A stretch of DNA of 64,000 nucleotides. Origin: an uncultured Bryobacteraceae bacterium. Lineage in GTDB: Bacteria > Acidobacteriota > Terriglobia > Bryobacterales > Bryobacteraceae. Position 1 is the stretch's first letter; each line of letters opens with the position of its first letter. Location of the stretch: NCBI GenBank assembly GCA_937924525.1, contig CALDSU010000004.1:124001-188000 (forward strand), given 5' to 3'. The position numbers were made by a program, and so were the translations under genes. This document shows positions 1-8,771 of the stretch, piece by piece. The notes under the pieces were generated by a model. The model did no database searches and had not been told where the DNA came from. It was given only the letters and a program-made list of their open reading frames with translations.

Positions 1-921
1 TTCTTCTCGCTGTTGGTGTTTGGCCTGGTGGTTTTCATGGCGGTCAAGTATCGCCGCAAGTCCGACCAGGACCAGCCCCGGGCGATCCTGGGCAGCGTGC
101 CGCTGGAAATCGTCTGGACCGCCATTCCGTTCCTCATCGGCATGGTGATGTTCGGCTGGAGCGCGAAGATCTTTTTCACGATCATGACGCCCCCGGAGGA
201 CGCCATCGAGATGTACGCCACCGGTAAGCAATGGATGTGGAAGATCCAGCACCGCAACGGCAAGCGCGAGATCAATGAACTGCACGTCCCGGTGGGCCAG
301 GCGATCAAGCTCAAGATGACTTCGGAAGACGTCATCCACAGCTTTTTTGTCCCCGCCTTTCGCACGAAGATGGACGTGCTGCCCGGCCGCTACACGACCA
401 CCTGGTTTCGGCCGACCAAGGTCGGCAAGTATCACCTGTTTTGCACCGAGTACTGCGGCACCAAGCACTCCGGGATGATTGGCTGGGTATATGTGATGCA
501 ACCCGAGGACTACCAGAAGTGGCTGCAAGGCGACTCCGGGGAGGGGACGCTGGCGCAGCGGGGAGAAAAGTTGTTTAACGAACTGGGGTGCGCGAACTGC
601 CATCGCACGGATGGCAAGGGGCGCGGCCCGTCGCTGGTGGGCGTCGCCGGGGAGATGGTGGAACTCGAACGCGGCGCTAAAGTGCTGGCCGACGAAGAGT
701 ACTTGCGTGAATCCATCCTGAATCCGCAGGCCAAGCTGGTAGCCGGCTACCAGGGCATCATGCCGGTCTTCCAAGGCCTGGTCAGCGAAGATCAACTGCT
801 CCAGTTGATCGAGTATTTGAAATCGATTGGCAAAACCCAGAAGGCGCCGGCCGCGAAACCCGCCGCGCCCGCCAGCCGCACCGCGGCGACTGCCGCCACT
901 GTACAGGGGAAGGGATTATGA
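1..921 (+). CDS. coxB: cytochrome c oxidase subunit II with fused cytochrome c domain (5' partial)
   Basis: Subunit II of a haem-copper terminal oxidase. It takes electrons into the binuclear CuA centre and passes them to subunit I. The reading frame is open from base 1, so the start and first membrane helix lie outside the window; part of a helix and the second hydrophobic segment (about bases 100-190) remain. The CuA site is complete: a His in the EDVIHSFF segment near base 337, then [12 protein letters not shown] at about 442-477, giving C-x3-C-x3-H-x2-M. After a linker, a class I haem site CANCH lies at 589-603 with a candidate axial Met in the GIMPVF segment. A haem c domain fused to subunit II marks a caa3-type oxidase, in which the domain can accept electrons directly from cytochrome c or a donor complex. 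The tail is Ala/Pro-rich. The stop overlaps the coxA start (ATGA), so the two are probably translationally coupled. Confidence 0.97.
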   Translation, partial: FFSLLVFGLVVFMAVKYRRKSDQDQPRAILGSVPLEIVWTAIPFLIGMVMFGWSAKIFFTIMTPPEDAIEMYATGKQWMWKIQHRNGKREINELHVPVGQAIKLKMTSEDVIHSFFVPAFRTKMDVLPGRYTTTWFRPTKVGKYHLFCTEYCGTKHSGMIGWVYVMQPEDYQKWLQGDSGEGTLAQRGEKLFNELGCANCHRTDGKGRGPSLVGVAGEMVELERGAKVLADEEYLRESILNPQAKLVAGYQGIMPVFQGLVSEDQLLQLIEYLKSIGKTQKAPAAKPAAPASRTAATAATVQGKGL

Positions 922-2555
922 GCACGGTATCGTCGACGATTCCCGAGGCGAAGCCGAACTATTTGACCTCGGACTTTAGCATCAAGTCCTGGCTGTTGAC
1001 CACCGACCACAAGCGGATCGGGATTCTCTACCTGATCTCGATTTCGCTCATGTTCCTGCTGGGTGGGATCCTGGCCGGGTTGATCCGCCTGGAACTGCTG
1101 ACTCCCACCGGAGACGTCTTCCAGCCGGAGAATTACAACAAGATTTTCACCATGCACGGCGTGGTGATGATCTTCTTCTTCCTGATCCCCTCGATCCCGG
1201 CGACGCTGGGGAACTTTCTGATTCCGCTGATGATCGGCGCGCGGGACTTGGCGTTTCCGCGTATCAACCTGCTGAGCTGGTACATATACCTGGTCGGTGG
1301 CGTCCTGACGCTCAGCGCGATGGCGCTGGGGGGCGTGGATACCGGTTGGACATTTTACACGCCCTACAGCAGTACGTACTCCAATACGTACGTCATGTTG
1401 ACCGCGCTCGGCGTGTTCGTTTCCGGGTTCTCGTCGATTCTTACGGGCCTGAACTTCATCGTCACCATTCACCGCATGCGGGCGCCGGGGCTGACGTGGT
1501 TTCGGCTGCCGCTCTTCGTCTGGGGTCACTACGCCACCAGCCTGATTATGATCCTGGGCACACCGGTGGTGGCGGTGACCATTTTGCTGGTGGCCCTCGA
1601 GCGCGGATTGCGGATCGGCTTCTTCGATCCGGCGCTAGGTGGCGACCCGGTGCTTTTTCAGCACTTGTTCTGGTTCTACTCTCACCCGGCTGTCTACATT
1701 ATGATTCTGCCGGGCATGGGCGTGCAAAGCGAGCTGATCGCGGCCATGTCCCGAAAGAAGGTCTTTGGCTACGAAGTGGTGGCCATTTCCAGCGTAGCAA
1801 TCGCCGTCATCGGTTTTCTGGTTTGGGGACACCATATGTTCGTCTCCAGCCAGAGTTGGTACGCAGGTCTGGTGTTCTCGTTCCTCAGCTTCCTGGTGGC
1901 CGTCCCCTCGGCAATCAAGGTGTTCAACTGGACGGCGACGCTTTACCGAGGATCCAACGCGTTCCTGACGCCCATGCTCTACGCGTACGGGTTCATCGGC
2001 CTGTTTACGATTGGGGGTTTAACGGGTTTGTTCCTGTCGGCGATGGGCCTGGACGTGCACATGCACGACACCTACTTCGTGGTCGCCCATTTCCATTACG
2101 TGATGGTCGGGGGCGCGATCATGGCGTTCCTGGGCGGCTTGCACTTCTGGTGGCCGAAGATGACCGGCCGGATGTACTACGAACCGCTCGCTCGGCTGTC
2201 GGCGGTGCTGATCTTTGTCGGATTCAATCTCACCTTCTTTCCGCAGTTCATTCTGGGGTACCTGGGCATGCCGCGGCGTTACCACGCCTATCCGGAGGAG
2301 TTCCAGGTGCTGAACGTGCTCTCCACCGCGGGCGCGACTGTGCTGGCCATCGGCTACCTGTTCCCGGCGACTTACCTGCTCTATTCGCTGTTCAAGGGCG
2401 AGAAGGCGCCAGCCAATCCCTGGAACGCCAAGGGGCTGGAATGGGAGCAGGCCCCTTCGCCACCGCCCACCTTTAATTTCGACCACACCCCCGAAGTGCA
2501 CGAGCCGGCATACGCCTACGCCCCCGAGAAGGAGAAGGAAGTTGTCCACTCATAG
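918..2555 (+). CDS. coxA: cytochrome c oxidase subunit I (A2-type)
   Basis: Catalytic subunit, 545 aa with about 12 membrane helices. It carries low-spin haem a, high-spin haem a3 and CuB, reduces O2 to water and pumps protons. Ligands visible: His80 in TMHGVV, the cross-linked His256/Tyr260 pair in YSHPAVY, the CuB pair His305-His306 in WGHHMF, and the haem His391/His393 in VAHFHYV. The residues YS occur just before HPAVY, and the Glu found in HPEVY-type oxidases is absent. By the standard classification this indicates the A2 subfamily of A-type oxidases (as in Thermus and Rhodothermus caa3), where Tyr and Ser replace the D-channel glutamate. The start overlaps coxB by 4 bases and the end overlaps coxC by 14 bases, consistent with one operon. 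Confidence 0.98.
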   Translation: MSTVSSTIPEAKPNYLTSDFSIKSWLLTTDHKRIGILYLISISLMFLLGGILAGLIRLELLTPTGDVFQPENYNKIFTMHGVVMIFFFLIPSIPATLGNFLIPLMIGARDLAFPRINLLSWYIYLVGGVLTLSAMALGGVDTGWTFYTPYSSTYSNTYVMLTALGVFVSGFSSILTGLNFIVTIHRMRAPGLTWFRLPLFVWGHYATSLIMILGTPVVAVTILLVALERGLRIGFFDPALGGDPVLFQHLFWFYSHPAVYIMILPGMGVQSELIAAMSRKKVFGYEVVAISSVAIAVIGFLVWGHHMFVSSQSWYAGLVFSFLSFLVAVPSAIKVFNWTATLYRGSNAFLTPMLYAYGFIGLFTIGGLTGLFLSAMGLDVHMHDTYFVVAHFHYVMVGGAIMAFLGGLHFWWPKMTGRMYYEPLARLSAVLIFVGFNLTFFPQFILGYLGMPRRYHAYPEEFQVLNVLSTAGATVLAIGYLFPATYLLYSLFKGEKAPANPWNAKGLEWEQAPSPPPTFNFDHTPEVHEPAYAYAPEKEKEVVHS

Positions 2556-3225
2556 TGTGACGGCGGGGAACCCCGCCGCGGTGTTGCACCATTTCGACAC
2601 CGCCGAGCAACAACGGGACGCCGCCACGCTGGGGATGTGGCTGTTCCTGATTACGGAAGTCATGTTCTTCGGCGGGTTTTTCACCGCCTATATCTGCTAT
2701 CGCCATTACTACTACGACGCGTTCGTCGCGGCCAGCCACACCTTGAATATTCCGCTTGGGGCGTTTAACACCGCGGTGCTGATTTGCAGTTCGCTGACGA
2801 TGGCCATGGCCGTGCACTCGGCGCAACTGGGCCAGCGGAAGAAGATCGTCACCTATCTGCTGCTGACGATGCTGCTGGGGGCGACCTTCCTGGGCGTCAA
2901 AACCATCGAGTACGCCGACAAGTTCGAACATCACCACGTTCCGGGTCCGAACTTCTCGTTCCCCGGCGTCGAGAACGCACAGTTGTTCTTCTCTCTCTAC
3001 TTCGGTATGACAGGGTTGCACGCGGCGCACATGGTGGTCGGCATTGGAGTGATGATTCCCATGCTGCTGGCGGCCATGAAGGGCAAGTACACCTCCGATT
3101 ACTACACCCCGGTCGAGAACTTCGGGCTGTACTGGCACTTCGTCGATATCGTTTGGATTTTCCTGTTCCCGCTGCTCTACCTGCTCGGCGGCCATTTGAC
3201 TCCTGGAGGAGGCGCGCACCACTGA
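2542..3225 (+). CDS. coxC: cytochrome c oxidase subunit III
   Basis: Subunit III of the oxidase, 227 aa, about five membrane helices. It carries no redox centre; in the family it stabilises the complex and proton uptake. Typical segments are the [18 protein letters not shown] helix and the C-terminal [18 protein letters not shown] helix. The chosen start is TTG at 2542, preceded by a purine-rich GGAGAAGGAAG ribosome-binding stretch inside the end of coxA. An overlap with coxA is therefore unavoidable and the start is reasonably secure. The stop TGA shares a base with the ATG of coxD. Confidence 0.96.
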   Translation: MSTHSVTAGNPAAVLHHFDTAEQQRDAATLGMWLFLITEVMFFGGFFTAYICYRHYYYDAFVAASHTLNIPLGAFNTAVLICSSLTMAMAVHSAQLGQRKKIVTYLLLTMLLGATFLGVKTIEYADKFEHHHVPGPNFSFPGVENAQLFFSLYFGMTGLHAAHMVVGIGVMIPMLLAAMKGKYTSDYYTPVENFGLYWHFVDIVWIFLFPLLYLLGGHLTPGGGAHH

Positions 3226-3539
3226 TGTCGGCTCAGAATGGTTCGGGCGAAACCCACCACATCGTCCCTGTAAAGGCCTATCTCGGGGTGTTTGCTTTTC
3301 TGATGGTGATGACCGTCGTCACCGTCGTGGTCTCCTGGGTGGACCTCGGGATCTTCAACACGCTCGTGGCCATGTTGATCGCGGTGGCGAAAGCGATCGC
3401 GGTGGTCATGATCTTCATGCACGTGCGCTGGGCCAATAAGCTGGCGCGCCTGTTCGTCGCCGGGGGCTTCTTCTGGCTGCTGCTCCTGTTCGTGCTGGTG
3501 ATGATGGATTACTTCCAGCGCGCCACGCTTGGTTTCTGA
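3225..3539 (+). CDS. coxD: cytochrome c oxidase subunit IV (caa3 type)
   Basis: Small membrane subunit, 104 aa, with three predicted helices (AYLGVFAFLMVMTVVTVVVSW, the VAMLIAVAKAIAVVMIFMH segment and LFVAGGFFWLLLLFVLVMM). The AKAIAVVMIFMHVRW segment is characteristic of prokaryotic COX4-type subunits. It begins in the TGATG overlap with coxC and is the last gene of the oxidase operon. A 134-bp non-coding gap follows, in which I see no clear intrinsic terminator. Confidence 0.93.
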   Translation: MSAQNGSGETHHIVPVKAYLGVFAFLMVMTVVTVVVSWVDLGIFNTLVAMLIAVAKAIAVVMIFMHVRWANKLARLFVAGGFFWLLLLFVLVMMDYFQRATLGF

Positions 3540-3673
3540 CGGCGCATCGTGAATAGGGAGGCGACGGGTATTCGATTCTGTGCCTGGGGGCTGCCGTTTG
3601 CGCCCTTGGTCGGCGTGCCGAACACGCGCGACTCCGGTAACGCCGCGGCTGCCGGGACAGATGCGGGAGTTCC

Positions 3674-4417
3674 GTGCCGATGACCTCGGGCCGGAGCGCC
3701 GCCGCGGCGGTTCTTCTGAAATTCGCACTGGCGCTCCTGGTGGGGCTGATCGCGGGCGCAGCGGGCATGCAGCGCTACCTGAAGCAGCCCGACCGTGTGG
3801 TGGAGCGTTTTCACCGCCTGTATCACGCACGTGGCGCGCAGACTTTCAATAATACTTTCTGGCTGGGAGTTCCCACTCAGAAGCTGCCGCTCGACCTGTG
3901 GGTGTTTCAGGAATTAATCTTCGCGTTGCGCCCGGACGTGATCGTCGAGACGGGCACGTATCACGGCGGCAGTTCGTACTTTTATGCGACGCTGTGCGAC
4001 CTAATGGGGCATGGGCGCATCATCACCGTGGATATCGAGGACTATCCCAATAAACCCAAACATCCGCGAGTGACGTTTCTGCACGGTTCTTCCACCGACC
4101 CGCGCATCGTGGAGCAGGTCAGGAGCCTGATTCATGCCGGGGAGACGGTCATGGTGATGCTCGACTCCGACCACCGGGGATCGCACGTTGGCGAGGAACT
4201 GAGACTTTACGGTCCGCTGGTGACGCCGGGTAGCTACCTGATTGTCGAAGACACACATTTCAACGGGCATCCCATTCTGCCGAAGTTTGGACCGGGACCG
4301 TGGGAGGCGGCGCGGGAGTTTGTCGCTGCCAACCCGCAATTCCAGGTTGACCGGACGCCAGAGAAGTTCCTCTTCACCTTCAACCCCAGCGGGTATCTCA
4401 AGCGAACCGGGCGATAA
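3674..4417 (+). CDS. membrane-anchored CmcI-family methyltransferase/hydroxylase-like protein
   Basis: 247 aa with one N-terminal hydrophobic segment (about residues 12-35), then a Rossmann-type domain. The VETGTYHGGSSYFYA motif is the SAM-binding loop, and TVDIEDY and VMLDSDHRGSHV match the CmcI / rhamnosyl O-methyltransferase family (PF04989). In that family the enzyme methylates a sugar or antibiotic hydroxyl; the substrate here is unknown. The start is GTG at 3674 with GGAG five bases upstream; an ATG two codons later (3680) is the alternative. No neighbour suggests a pathway. An anchored O-methyltransferase acting on a surface glycan or lipid is my inference. Confidence 0.8.
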   Translation: MPMTSGRSAAAAVLLKFALALLVGLIAGAAGMQRYLKQPDRVVERFHRLYHARGAQTFNNTFWLGVPTQKLPLDLWVFQELIFALRPDVIVETGTYHGGSSYFYATLCDLMGHGRIITVDIEDYPNKPKHPRVTFLHGSSTDPRIVEQVRSLIHAGETVMVMLDSDHRGSHVGEELRLYGPLVTPGSYLIVEDTHFNGHPILPKFGPGPWEAAREFVAANPQFQVDRTPEKFLFTFNPSGYLKRTGR

Positions 4418-4551
4418 GCGGCACGGGCCGGACACCCTCATGCGGACGACACCACGATTCACGCTGCTGGCAGAAAACGGTGAGGAGCAGCTCCCCTTGG
4501 CCGCTTCCTGAGGAAAACCACTACAATGGAGGAGGAAGACAGAAAAAGGCC

Positions 4552-4627
4552 TGGTGGACGGCATGGGATTCGAACCCACGACCCCGGCGTTGCGAACGCC
4601 GTGCTCTCCCAACTGAGCTAGCCGCCC
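4552..4627 (-). tRNA. tRNA-Ala, anticodon CGC
   Basis: Read on the minus strand this is a complete 76-nt cloverleaf. The acceptor stem GGGCGGC pairs with GCCGTCC and includes the G3:U70 wobble that is the alanine identity element. The D arm carries the GCTCAGTTGGGAGAGC pattern. The anticodon stem CGGCG/CGCCG holds loop TTCGCAA with anticodon CGC, reading the GCG codon. The T arm contains GTTCGAATCC. The discriminator is A and the CCA end is encoded. It lies between two methyltransferase genes and on the opposite strand. Confidence 0.97.
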
Positions 4628-4660
4628 ACGCTTCTTCCTACTTATAACATAACCCGCGGC

Positions 4661-5338
4661 ATGTCTGAAACGGATCTTCGCAAAACCCTCGAGCGGATGC
4701 GGCAGGACTGGGATGAGCGCGCCCGCCAGAACGCCCGCCATTTCGTGAACACTGAGAAACAGGTCTGGACCGACGAGGAATTCTTCCGCTCGGGCGAACA
4801 AACCGTGAAGGAAGAGATTCTCACAGACATGATCAACATCTGCCAGGGCAAGGATCCCAAACAGATGCGCGTGCTGGAGATCGGCTGCGGCGCCGGACGG
4901 ATCACGCGGGCGCTCGGGAATCTGTTCGGCACGGTATACGCGGTGGACGTCAGCGGGGAGATGATCCGGCAGGCGCGCCAGGCCCTGGCGGACATGCCGA
5001 ATGTCCAGCTTTTCCAGAACAATGGCGTGGACCTGGAGGTTCTCGGCCCAATCGAGGTGGACTTTGCCTTCTCGATGATCGTGTTCCAGCACATTCCCAG
5101 CCGGGACGTGATCGAGAACTATGTCCGGGAGACCGGCAAGCGCCTGCGCCGGGGAGGGCTGTTCAAGTTTCAAGTCCAAGGGGACACCTCCATCCAAACC
5201 AGCCCGGACGATACCTGGCTGGGCGTGCCGTTCTCCGAGCAGGATGCCATCGAGATGGCCGAGCGGTGCGGATTCGAGAATCGGTACCGGCACGGGGCGG
5301 GCTCGCAGTACTTCTGGCTCTGGTATTTCAAGCGATAG
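4661..5338 (+). CDS. class I SAM-dependent methyltransferase
   Basis: 225 aa, soluble. The SAM-binding motif I VLEIGCGAGRITRAL lies at about residues 68-82, an acidic residue in VYAVDVSGEM ends strand 2, and FSMIVFQHIPSRDVI corresponds to the motif IV region of Methyltransf_25/31-type enzymes. The acceptor substrate cannot be told. The ATG at 4661 is the first start after the tRNA gene, which is transcribed divergently. It is unrelated in sequence to the CmcI-like methyltransferase upstream. Confidence 0.85.
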   Translation: MSETDLRKTLERMRQDWDERARQNARHFVNTEKQVWTDEEFFRSGEQTVKEEILTDMINICQGKDPKQMRVLEIGCGAGRITRALGNLFGTVYAVDVSGEMIRQARQALADMPNVQLFQNNGVDLEVLGPIEVDFAFSMIVFQHIPSRDVIENYVRETGKRLRRGGLFKFQVQGDTSIQTSPDDTWLGVPFSEQDAIEMAERCGFENRYRHGAGSQYFWLWYFKR

Positions 5339-5393
5339 CCGGTGTGAGGGCAACCCGGGAACACCGGTGCGGGTGGTGGCGTCTCATCTTCAG

Positions 5394-6587
5394 ATGCACC
5401 GCGTCCTCCTGCCGCTGCTGCTCTTGGCGGCGCCGCTGCCAGCCCAGGTGATCGGCGGCCCGGACGTGCGCGACTGGCAGGAAGCGGCGGACCTCGAGCG
5501 CCTGCTGGAATCCCGTCCCGCGGACACCGATGCACGCCGCAAACTGCTCGCCTGGTACACGGTGCATTACCGCGACTTGCGCGCCGGACGCAGGGTGGAG
5601 CACATCCTCTGGACCATCCGCTATCAACCCGAGCTACGGTTGAGCGACAGCCGTTCTCTGCGGATTGACGAACGCGACCCGGCTTTTGCGGACGTCACCG
5701 CGGCGTGGGAAGCGCAACTTCGCAGGACGCCGGACCACCCCATCGTCCTGCTCCGGGCCGCCGAGCACCTGCTGCGCACCACGCCCGGGCGCGCGGAGGC
5801 GTGGCTTCACCTTGTCCGGACACAAGCGCGCGCCCGGCTGGAGCCGGACGGGCAGGATCCTCCGCCACGTCCCGGCGGGCGCTGGTGGACATGGTCTTGG
5901 GCGGATGGGGAAGTCACGGGCTTGCAGGCACGGCTGTATGTAGATGCAATCTTGGGCGTGACGGCGCGCTCGCCGTGGGAAGCGCCCACCGGCTACGATC
6001 CCTCCCGGGCGCAATCGCAGTTCGCCCGGGAAGCCCGGCGGAAGCTGGACGGATCCGGGGACGCCCGCCTGCTGGCCGAGGCAGCCTGGTGGCTCCACCT
6101 GGCGGAGCAGGCGAGACCGCAGCCCTCGCCGTGGGGCGTAACAGTGGCGTGGTCGTGGTTCCAGCGGGCGGAAAGACTCGATCCCGGCTGCCACGCCCTG
6201 GCGGCTTACCAGGACGCGTTTCAGCAGCACTGGTCCCGGCAACAGCCGCCGCGCCTGCCGCCGCCGGTCCGCCGGGTGCGCCGAACGGCCGCGGACGCCC
6301 CTCAACCAACATTCACCGTGCGCGTGGCGTGTCCGGATGCCGCGCGTGCGGTCGCGCCTCCGGAAGGGCTGGACGCAAACTTCCGGCTGATTCTCCGGCC
6401 GGACGGCACAGTGCGGTTTGCGCTGTTGGAGGGATCGCACCCCGCCGCCGTCGGCCCCGCGGCGGTGGCGGTGCGGCAGTGGCGGTTCGCGCCCCAGTCC
6501 GACGGCTCCATCCCGGTGGAGACGGAAACGCGGGTGCGGGTGCGCGTCTGCGGCCCCGAAACCGGTGAACAAAATCTGTCCCCATAG
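5394..6587 (+). CDS. secreted protein with TonB-C-like C-terminal domain
   Basis: 397 aa when started at the ATG at 5394, which gives a clean signal peptide (MHRVLLPLLLLAAPLPAQ). The same frame is open upstream without a likely start. The central part is Arg/Ala/Trp-rich and helical, with repeated short motifs such as AEAAWWLHLAEQAR that suggest TPR/Sel1-like helices. The last ~85 residues (FRLILRPDGTVRFALLEG, then VRQWRFAP) resemble the beta-sheet domain of TonB/energy-transducer C-termini. Function unknown; a periplasmic protein is inferred. Confidence 0.6.
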   Translation: MHRVLLPLLLLAAPLPAQVIGGPDVRDWQEAADLERLLESRPADTDARRKLLAWYTVHYRDLRAGRRVEHILWTIRYQPELRLSDSRSLRIDERDPAFADVTAAWEAQLRRTPDHPIVLLRAAEHLLRTTPGRAEAWLHLVRTQARARLEPDGQDPPPRPGGRWWTWSWADGEVTGLQARLYVDAILGVTARSPWEAPTGYDPSRAQSQFAREARRKLDGSGDARLLAEAAWWLHLAEQARPQPSPWGVTVAWSWFQRAERLDPGCHALAAYQDAFQQHWSRQQPPRLPPPVRRVRRTAADAPQPTFTVRVACPDAARAVAPPEGLDANFRLILRPDGTVRFALLEGSHPAAVGPAAVAVRQWRFAPQSDGSIPVETETRVRVRVCGPETGEQNLSP

Positions 6588-6621
6588 GCTCCCGGCTCGT
6601 GTGATCCGCTCACGACGAACC

Positions 6622-7012
6622 ATGCGGGCTTCCCTGCTCATCGTCCTGCTGTGCGCCGTGGGTCCGGCGCAGAGCCCGCCAGGATGGCGCCCCTACGAGG
6701 GCGGGCTGCTGAAATACCGGGTGCAGATCCGCTTTGGCGAAGAACCCAACACCATGCCTGAGGGGTGGAAATTCGGCCGGGTTTCGGCGGTTGCGGCAAG
6801 TCCCGACTCCGCGTCGACCGGCGGGGACATGTGTGGGCGGTCGACTATGGCGGGCGCCAGGTGTTCGAGTTCACGCCTCGGGGGAAACGCTGCGCATCCT
6901 GGGCGTGAACCGAAAGTCGGGCGCGGACGAGCGGTCGTTCAACCGGCCGACCGACATCGCGTTCGCCCCCAACGGCGATTTCTCCGTGTCGGACAGCTAC
7001 GGCAACTCGTAG
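6622..7012 (+). pseudogene. decayed NHL-repeat (beta-propeller) protein fragment
   Basis: Remains of a secreted six-bladed beta-propeller protein of the NHL/peptidylglycine-lyase-like type. An intact start and signal peptide (MRASLLIVLLCAVGPAQ) open the first frame and run into VSAVAASPDSA. Propeller sequence then continues in a second frame as WAVDYGGRQVFEFTPRGKR (about 6834-6890) and in a third as LRILGVNRKSG and NRPTDIAFAPNGDFSVSDSYGNS, ending at a stop at 7010-7012. Family members would continue for several more blades. At least two frameshifts and a 3' truncation are visible. Confidence 0.75.
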
Positions 7013-7068
7013 CCGCGTCTGGCGCCGGCCGAAAAAAGCGTCGCCGGGCGCCACTCCCGCGAACTCTG

Positions 7069-7542
7069 TCAGAGGGCTTTGGCGACCGCGGCCTCGAGCT
7101 CGCGGAGTTCGACCTCGCCGAAGAAGGAGCGGACTTTCCGCCCCTTGCGATCGTAGAGGAAGGTGGCGGGGAGTTCGCCGCTCCAGGCGGGGTCGAGGGC
7201 GCGGATGAAGGCGTCATCGTCGCGTGCGCGCTTCAGGAAAGATGGGCCGGTGATGCCGCTTTGCTGAAGGAAGGATGCGGCGGCAGGCGCATCCTCCGGT
7301 TCGTCGGCGCTGATGGTGACCAGGACCATGCCGCGGTCCGCGAACTTCCTCGCGATCGCCGCCAGGCCGGGCATTTCGTTCCGGCACGGGGCGCACCAAG
7401 TGGCCCAAAAGTTGACGAGGACCACTTTGCCTCGCTGCGCGCCGATCGTTTTGGCGTACCCGGTCTCATCCACCTCCGGGAGCCCGGCGGCAGTCGCGCT
7501 GAGGACGGCGCTGAGCGCGAAAAAAATCCACCGCGCCCGCAT
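7069..7542 (-). CDS. TlpA/ResA-like thiol-disulfide oxidoreductase
   Basis: 157 aa, signal peptide MRARWIFFALSAVLSATAAG, then a thioredoxin fold. The active site is WCAPC in NFWATWCAPCRNEMPG (about residues 48-52) and the cis-proline is in ELPATFLYDRKG. This is the TlpA/ResA arrangement of exported reductants used in cytochrome c maturation or disulfide reduction. The start at 7542 overlaps the stop of the upstream redoxin gene (TGATG), so the two form an operon. The ORF can be extended upstream in frame, but that part lies inside the redoxin gene and is not credible. Confidence 0.9.
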   Translation of the reverse strand: MRARWIFFALSAVLSATAAGLPEVDETGYAKTIGAQRGKVVLVNFWATWCAPCRNEMPGLAAIARKFADRGMVLVTISADEPEDAPAAASFLQQSGITGPSFLKRARDDDAFIRALDPAWSGELPATFLYDRKGRKVRSFFGEVELRELEAAVAKAL

Positions 7543-8117
7543 CAGGAGATCTTCTTCACCCTTTTGATGGTGCAACCGAAAGCTTTGTGTTCCTTTACGG
7601 GCGCCTCCTTGCCGGCCAGGACGGCCTCGAGGGCATCGCGCAAGGGCCGTTTGGTGATCTTCGCGGCGTTGCGGGAATCGTCGATGGCGCCGTGGTAGAC
7701 CACCGTGCCGATCTTGTCGAACAGGAACACCTCCGGCGTGACCGCGGCGTGGAGCAGATCGGCAAGCTTGTTGTGAGGGTCCTTGTAGACCGGGAAGGTG
7801 AAGCGGTTGTCCTGCATGTGTTTCCTCACTTCCGCGGCCGGTTCGGTATCGTTGGAGTTCACAAACACAAAGGCAATGCCCCTGTGTTGATAGTCGTTTA
7901 CCAGCGCCTGCATCCGCTCGTTGTAGTCGTTCGAAATGGGGCATTGGGTGGCGATGAAAAACAGGGCGGTGATTTTGCCCGCCGTTTCCATGGTTACGGG
8001 CGCCCCATCCAGATCTTCGAGTGAGAACTTGTCGAGCTTCGAGCCGGGCTGGCCCATCTGCTGACCAAAAATGACAATCGCATTCAGCGCCAGTATGGCG
8101 CCCAATCGGGTCATCAT
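7542..8117 (-). CDS. exported redoxin-domain protein with CPxS active site
   Basis: 191 aa, with a signal peptide followed by an AhpC/TSA-Redoxin fold. The FIATQCPISNDYNERM motif has a single Cys followed by Pro and a Ser where thioredoxins have the second Cys. A cis-Pro is visible in AVTPEVFLFD. The Cys near the end (FGCTIKR) could serve as a resolving residue. A ribosome site (GGAGA) lies 8-9 bases before the ATG-ATG start. Co-transcribed with the TlpA-like gene, so the pair likely handles thiol chemistry or peroxide in the periplasm. Confidence 0.82.
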   Translation of the reverse strand: MMTRLGAILALNAIVIFGQQMGQPGSKLDKFSLEDLDGAPVTMETAGKITALFFIATQCPISNDYNERMQALVNDYQHRGIAFVFVNSNDTEPAAEVRKHMQDNRFTFPVYKDPHNKLADLLHAAVTPEVFLFDKIGTVVYHGAIDDSRNAAKITKRPLRDALEAVLAGKEAPVKEHKAFGCTIKRVKKIS

Positions 8118-8144
8118 CGTGGTTGTCTCCTAACCTAAGAAATA

Positions 8145-8256
8145 GTTGAAAAACCGGGACAGGCTTCGCTGCCCCGGGGGCGCACCAAACCTACATCAGG
8201 AACTTGCGACAATCCGCATGGGCAGAGTGGCTGTCCCAGCGTTTCTCAACAAGCTC
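8145..8256 (-). repeat. ~110-bp dispersed repeat, copy A (MITE/REP-like)
   Basis: Read on the minus strand it starts GAGCTTGTTGAGAAACGC and ends CGGTTTTTCAAC. The two ends form an imperfect inverted repeat: GTTGAAAAAC-CGGGACAG at 8145-8162 against GTTGAGAAACGCTGGGACAG on the other strand at 8231-8250. The interior matches a second copy at 25153-25252 (for example TTGGTGCG, CGGGGCAG and AGCCTGTCC in the same order and spacing). No coding capacity. It lies between the redoxin gene and the sulfatase pseudogene. Confidence 0.6.
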
Positions 8257-8306
8257 CTATTCAATTCTACCGGCTTCACGGGGGGCCCCGCTGCCCATCA
8301 ACTCCG

Positions 8307-8688
8307 TCACGGGCGTGGGCGGGGGCGCAGCGACGCCGGATAGCACAGCATGGACTCCGGGCGGAGCCGGAGCTTGCCGCCACGAACCCACTGGTCGCCC
8401 CGCGGTTCCAGGTGGGCGATCAGGCGTTGACGCCACGCGCGCAGGACCGGTGTGCTGGCCGGGTCCCCTGCGAAGTCGCGCCGGTTTCCGGGATCGCGTT
8501 CCAGATCGAAAAGCTGCTCTTCGCCGCTTTGGGCGTGGAAGATGTTTCCCGTCCGCGCCCAGGCAATCGCGGTGATGCTGATCCGTCATGAGCCGGAGGA
8601 TGTGCGGGCGCGTCCGCCGCATCTGGGCGCGAATCGAAGCCGGCGCGCTGACGCCGCCGGCCGCCAGGAAGGCTCTGCGGCTCCACAT
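8307..8688 (-). pseudogene. sulfatase remnant with large internal deletion
   Basis: The first part (MWSRRAFLAAGG signal, then RPHILRLMTDQHHRDCLGADG) is the N-terminus of an arylsulfatase-type enzyme, where DQH-x-CLGADG normally leads to the metal-binding core. At about 8541-8549 the sequence jumps, with a frame change, to what looks like the family's C-terminus: EEQLFDLERDPGNRRDF, then LRAWRQRLIAHLEPRGDQWV and RLRPESMLCYPAS, with a stop at 8307-8309. Roughly 350-400 residues, including the Cys-x-Pro/Ser-x-Arg catalytic motif, are missing. It cannot be active. Confidence 0.75.
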
Positions 8689-8771
8689 GCGAGGAAGTCT
8701 CCTTTACGGTGCTCTTTCAGCACAGTCGACGGCGGGCGCGGCGTCCGCCGATAATGTGGGAGGTGCCTTCC

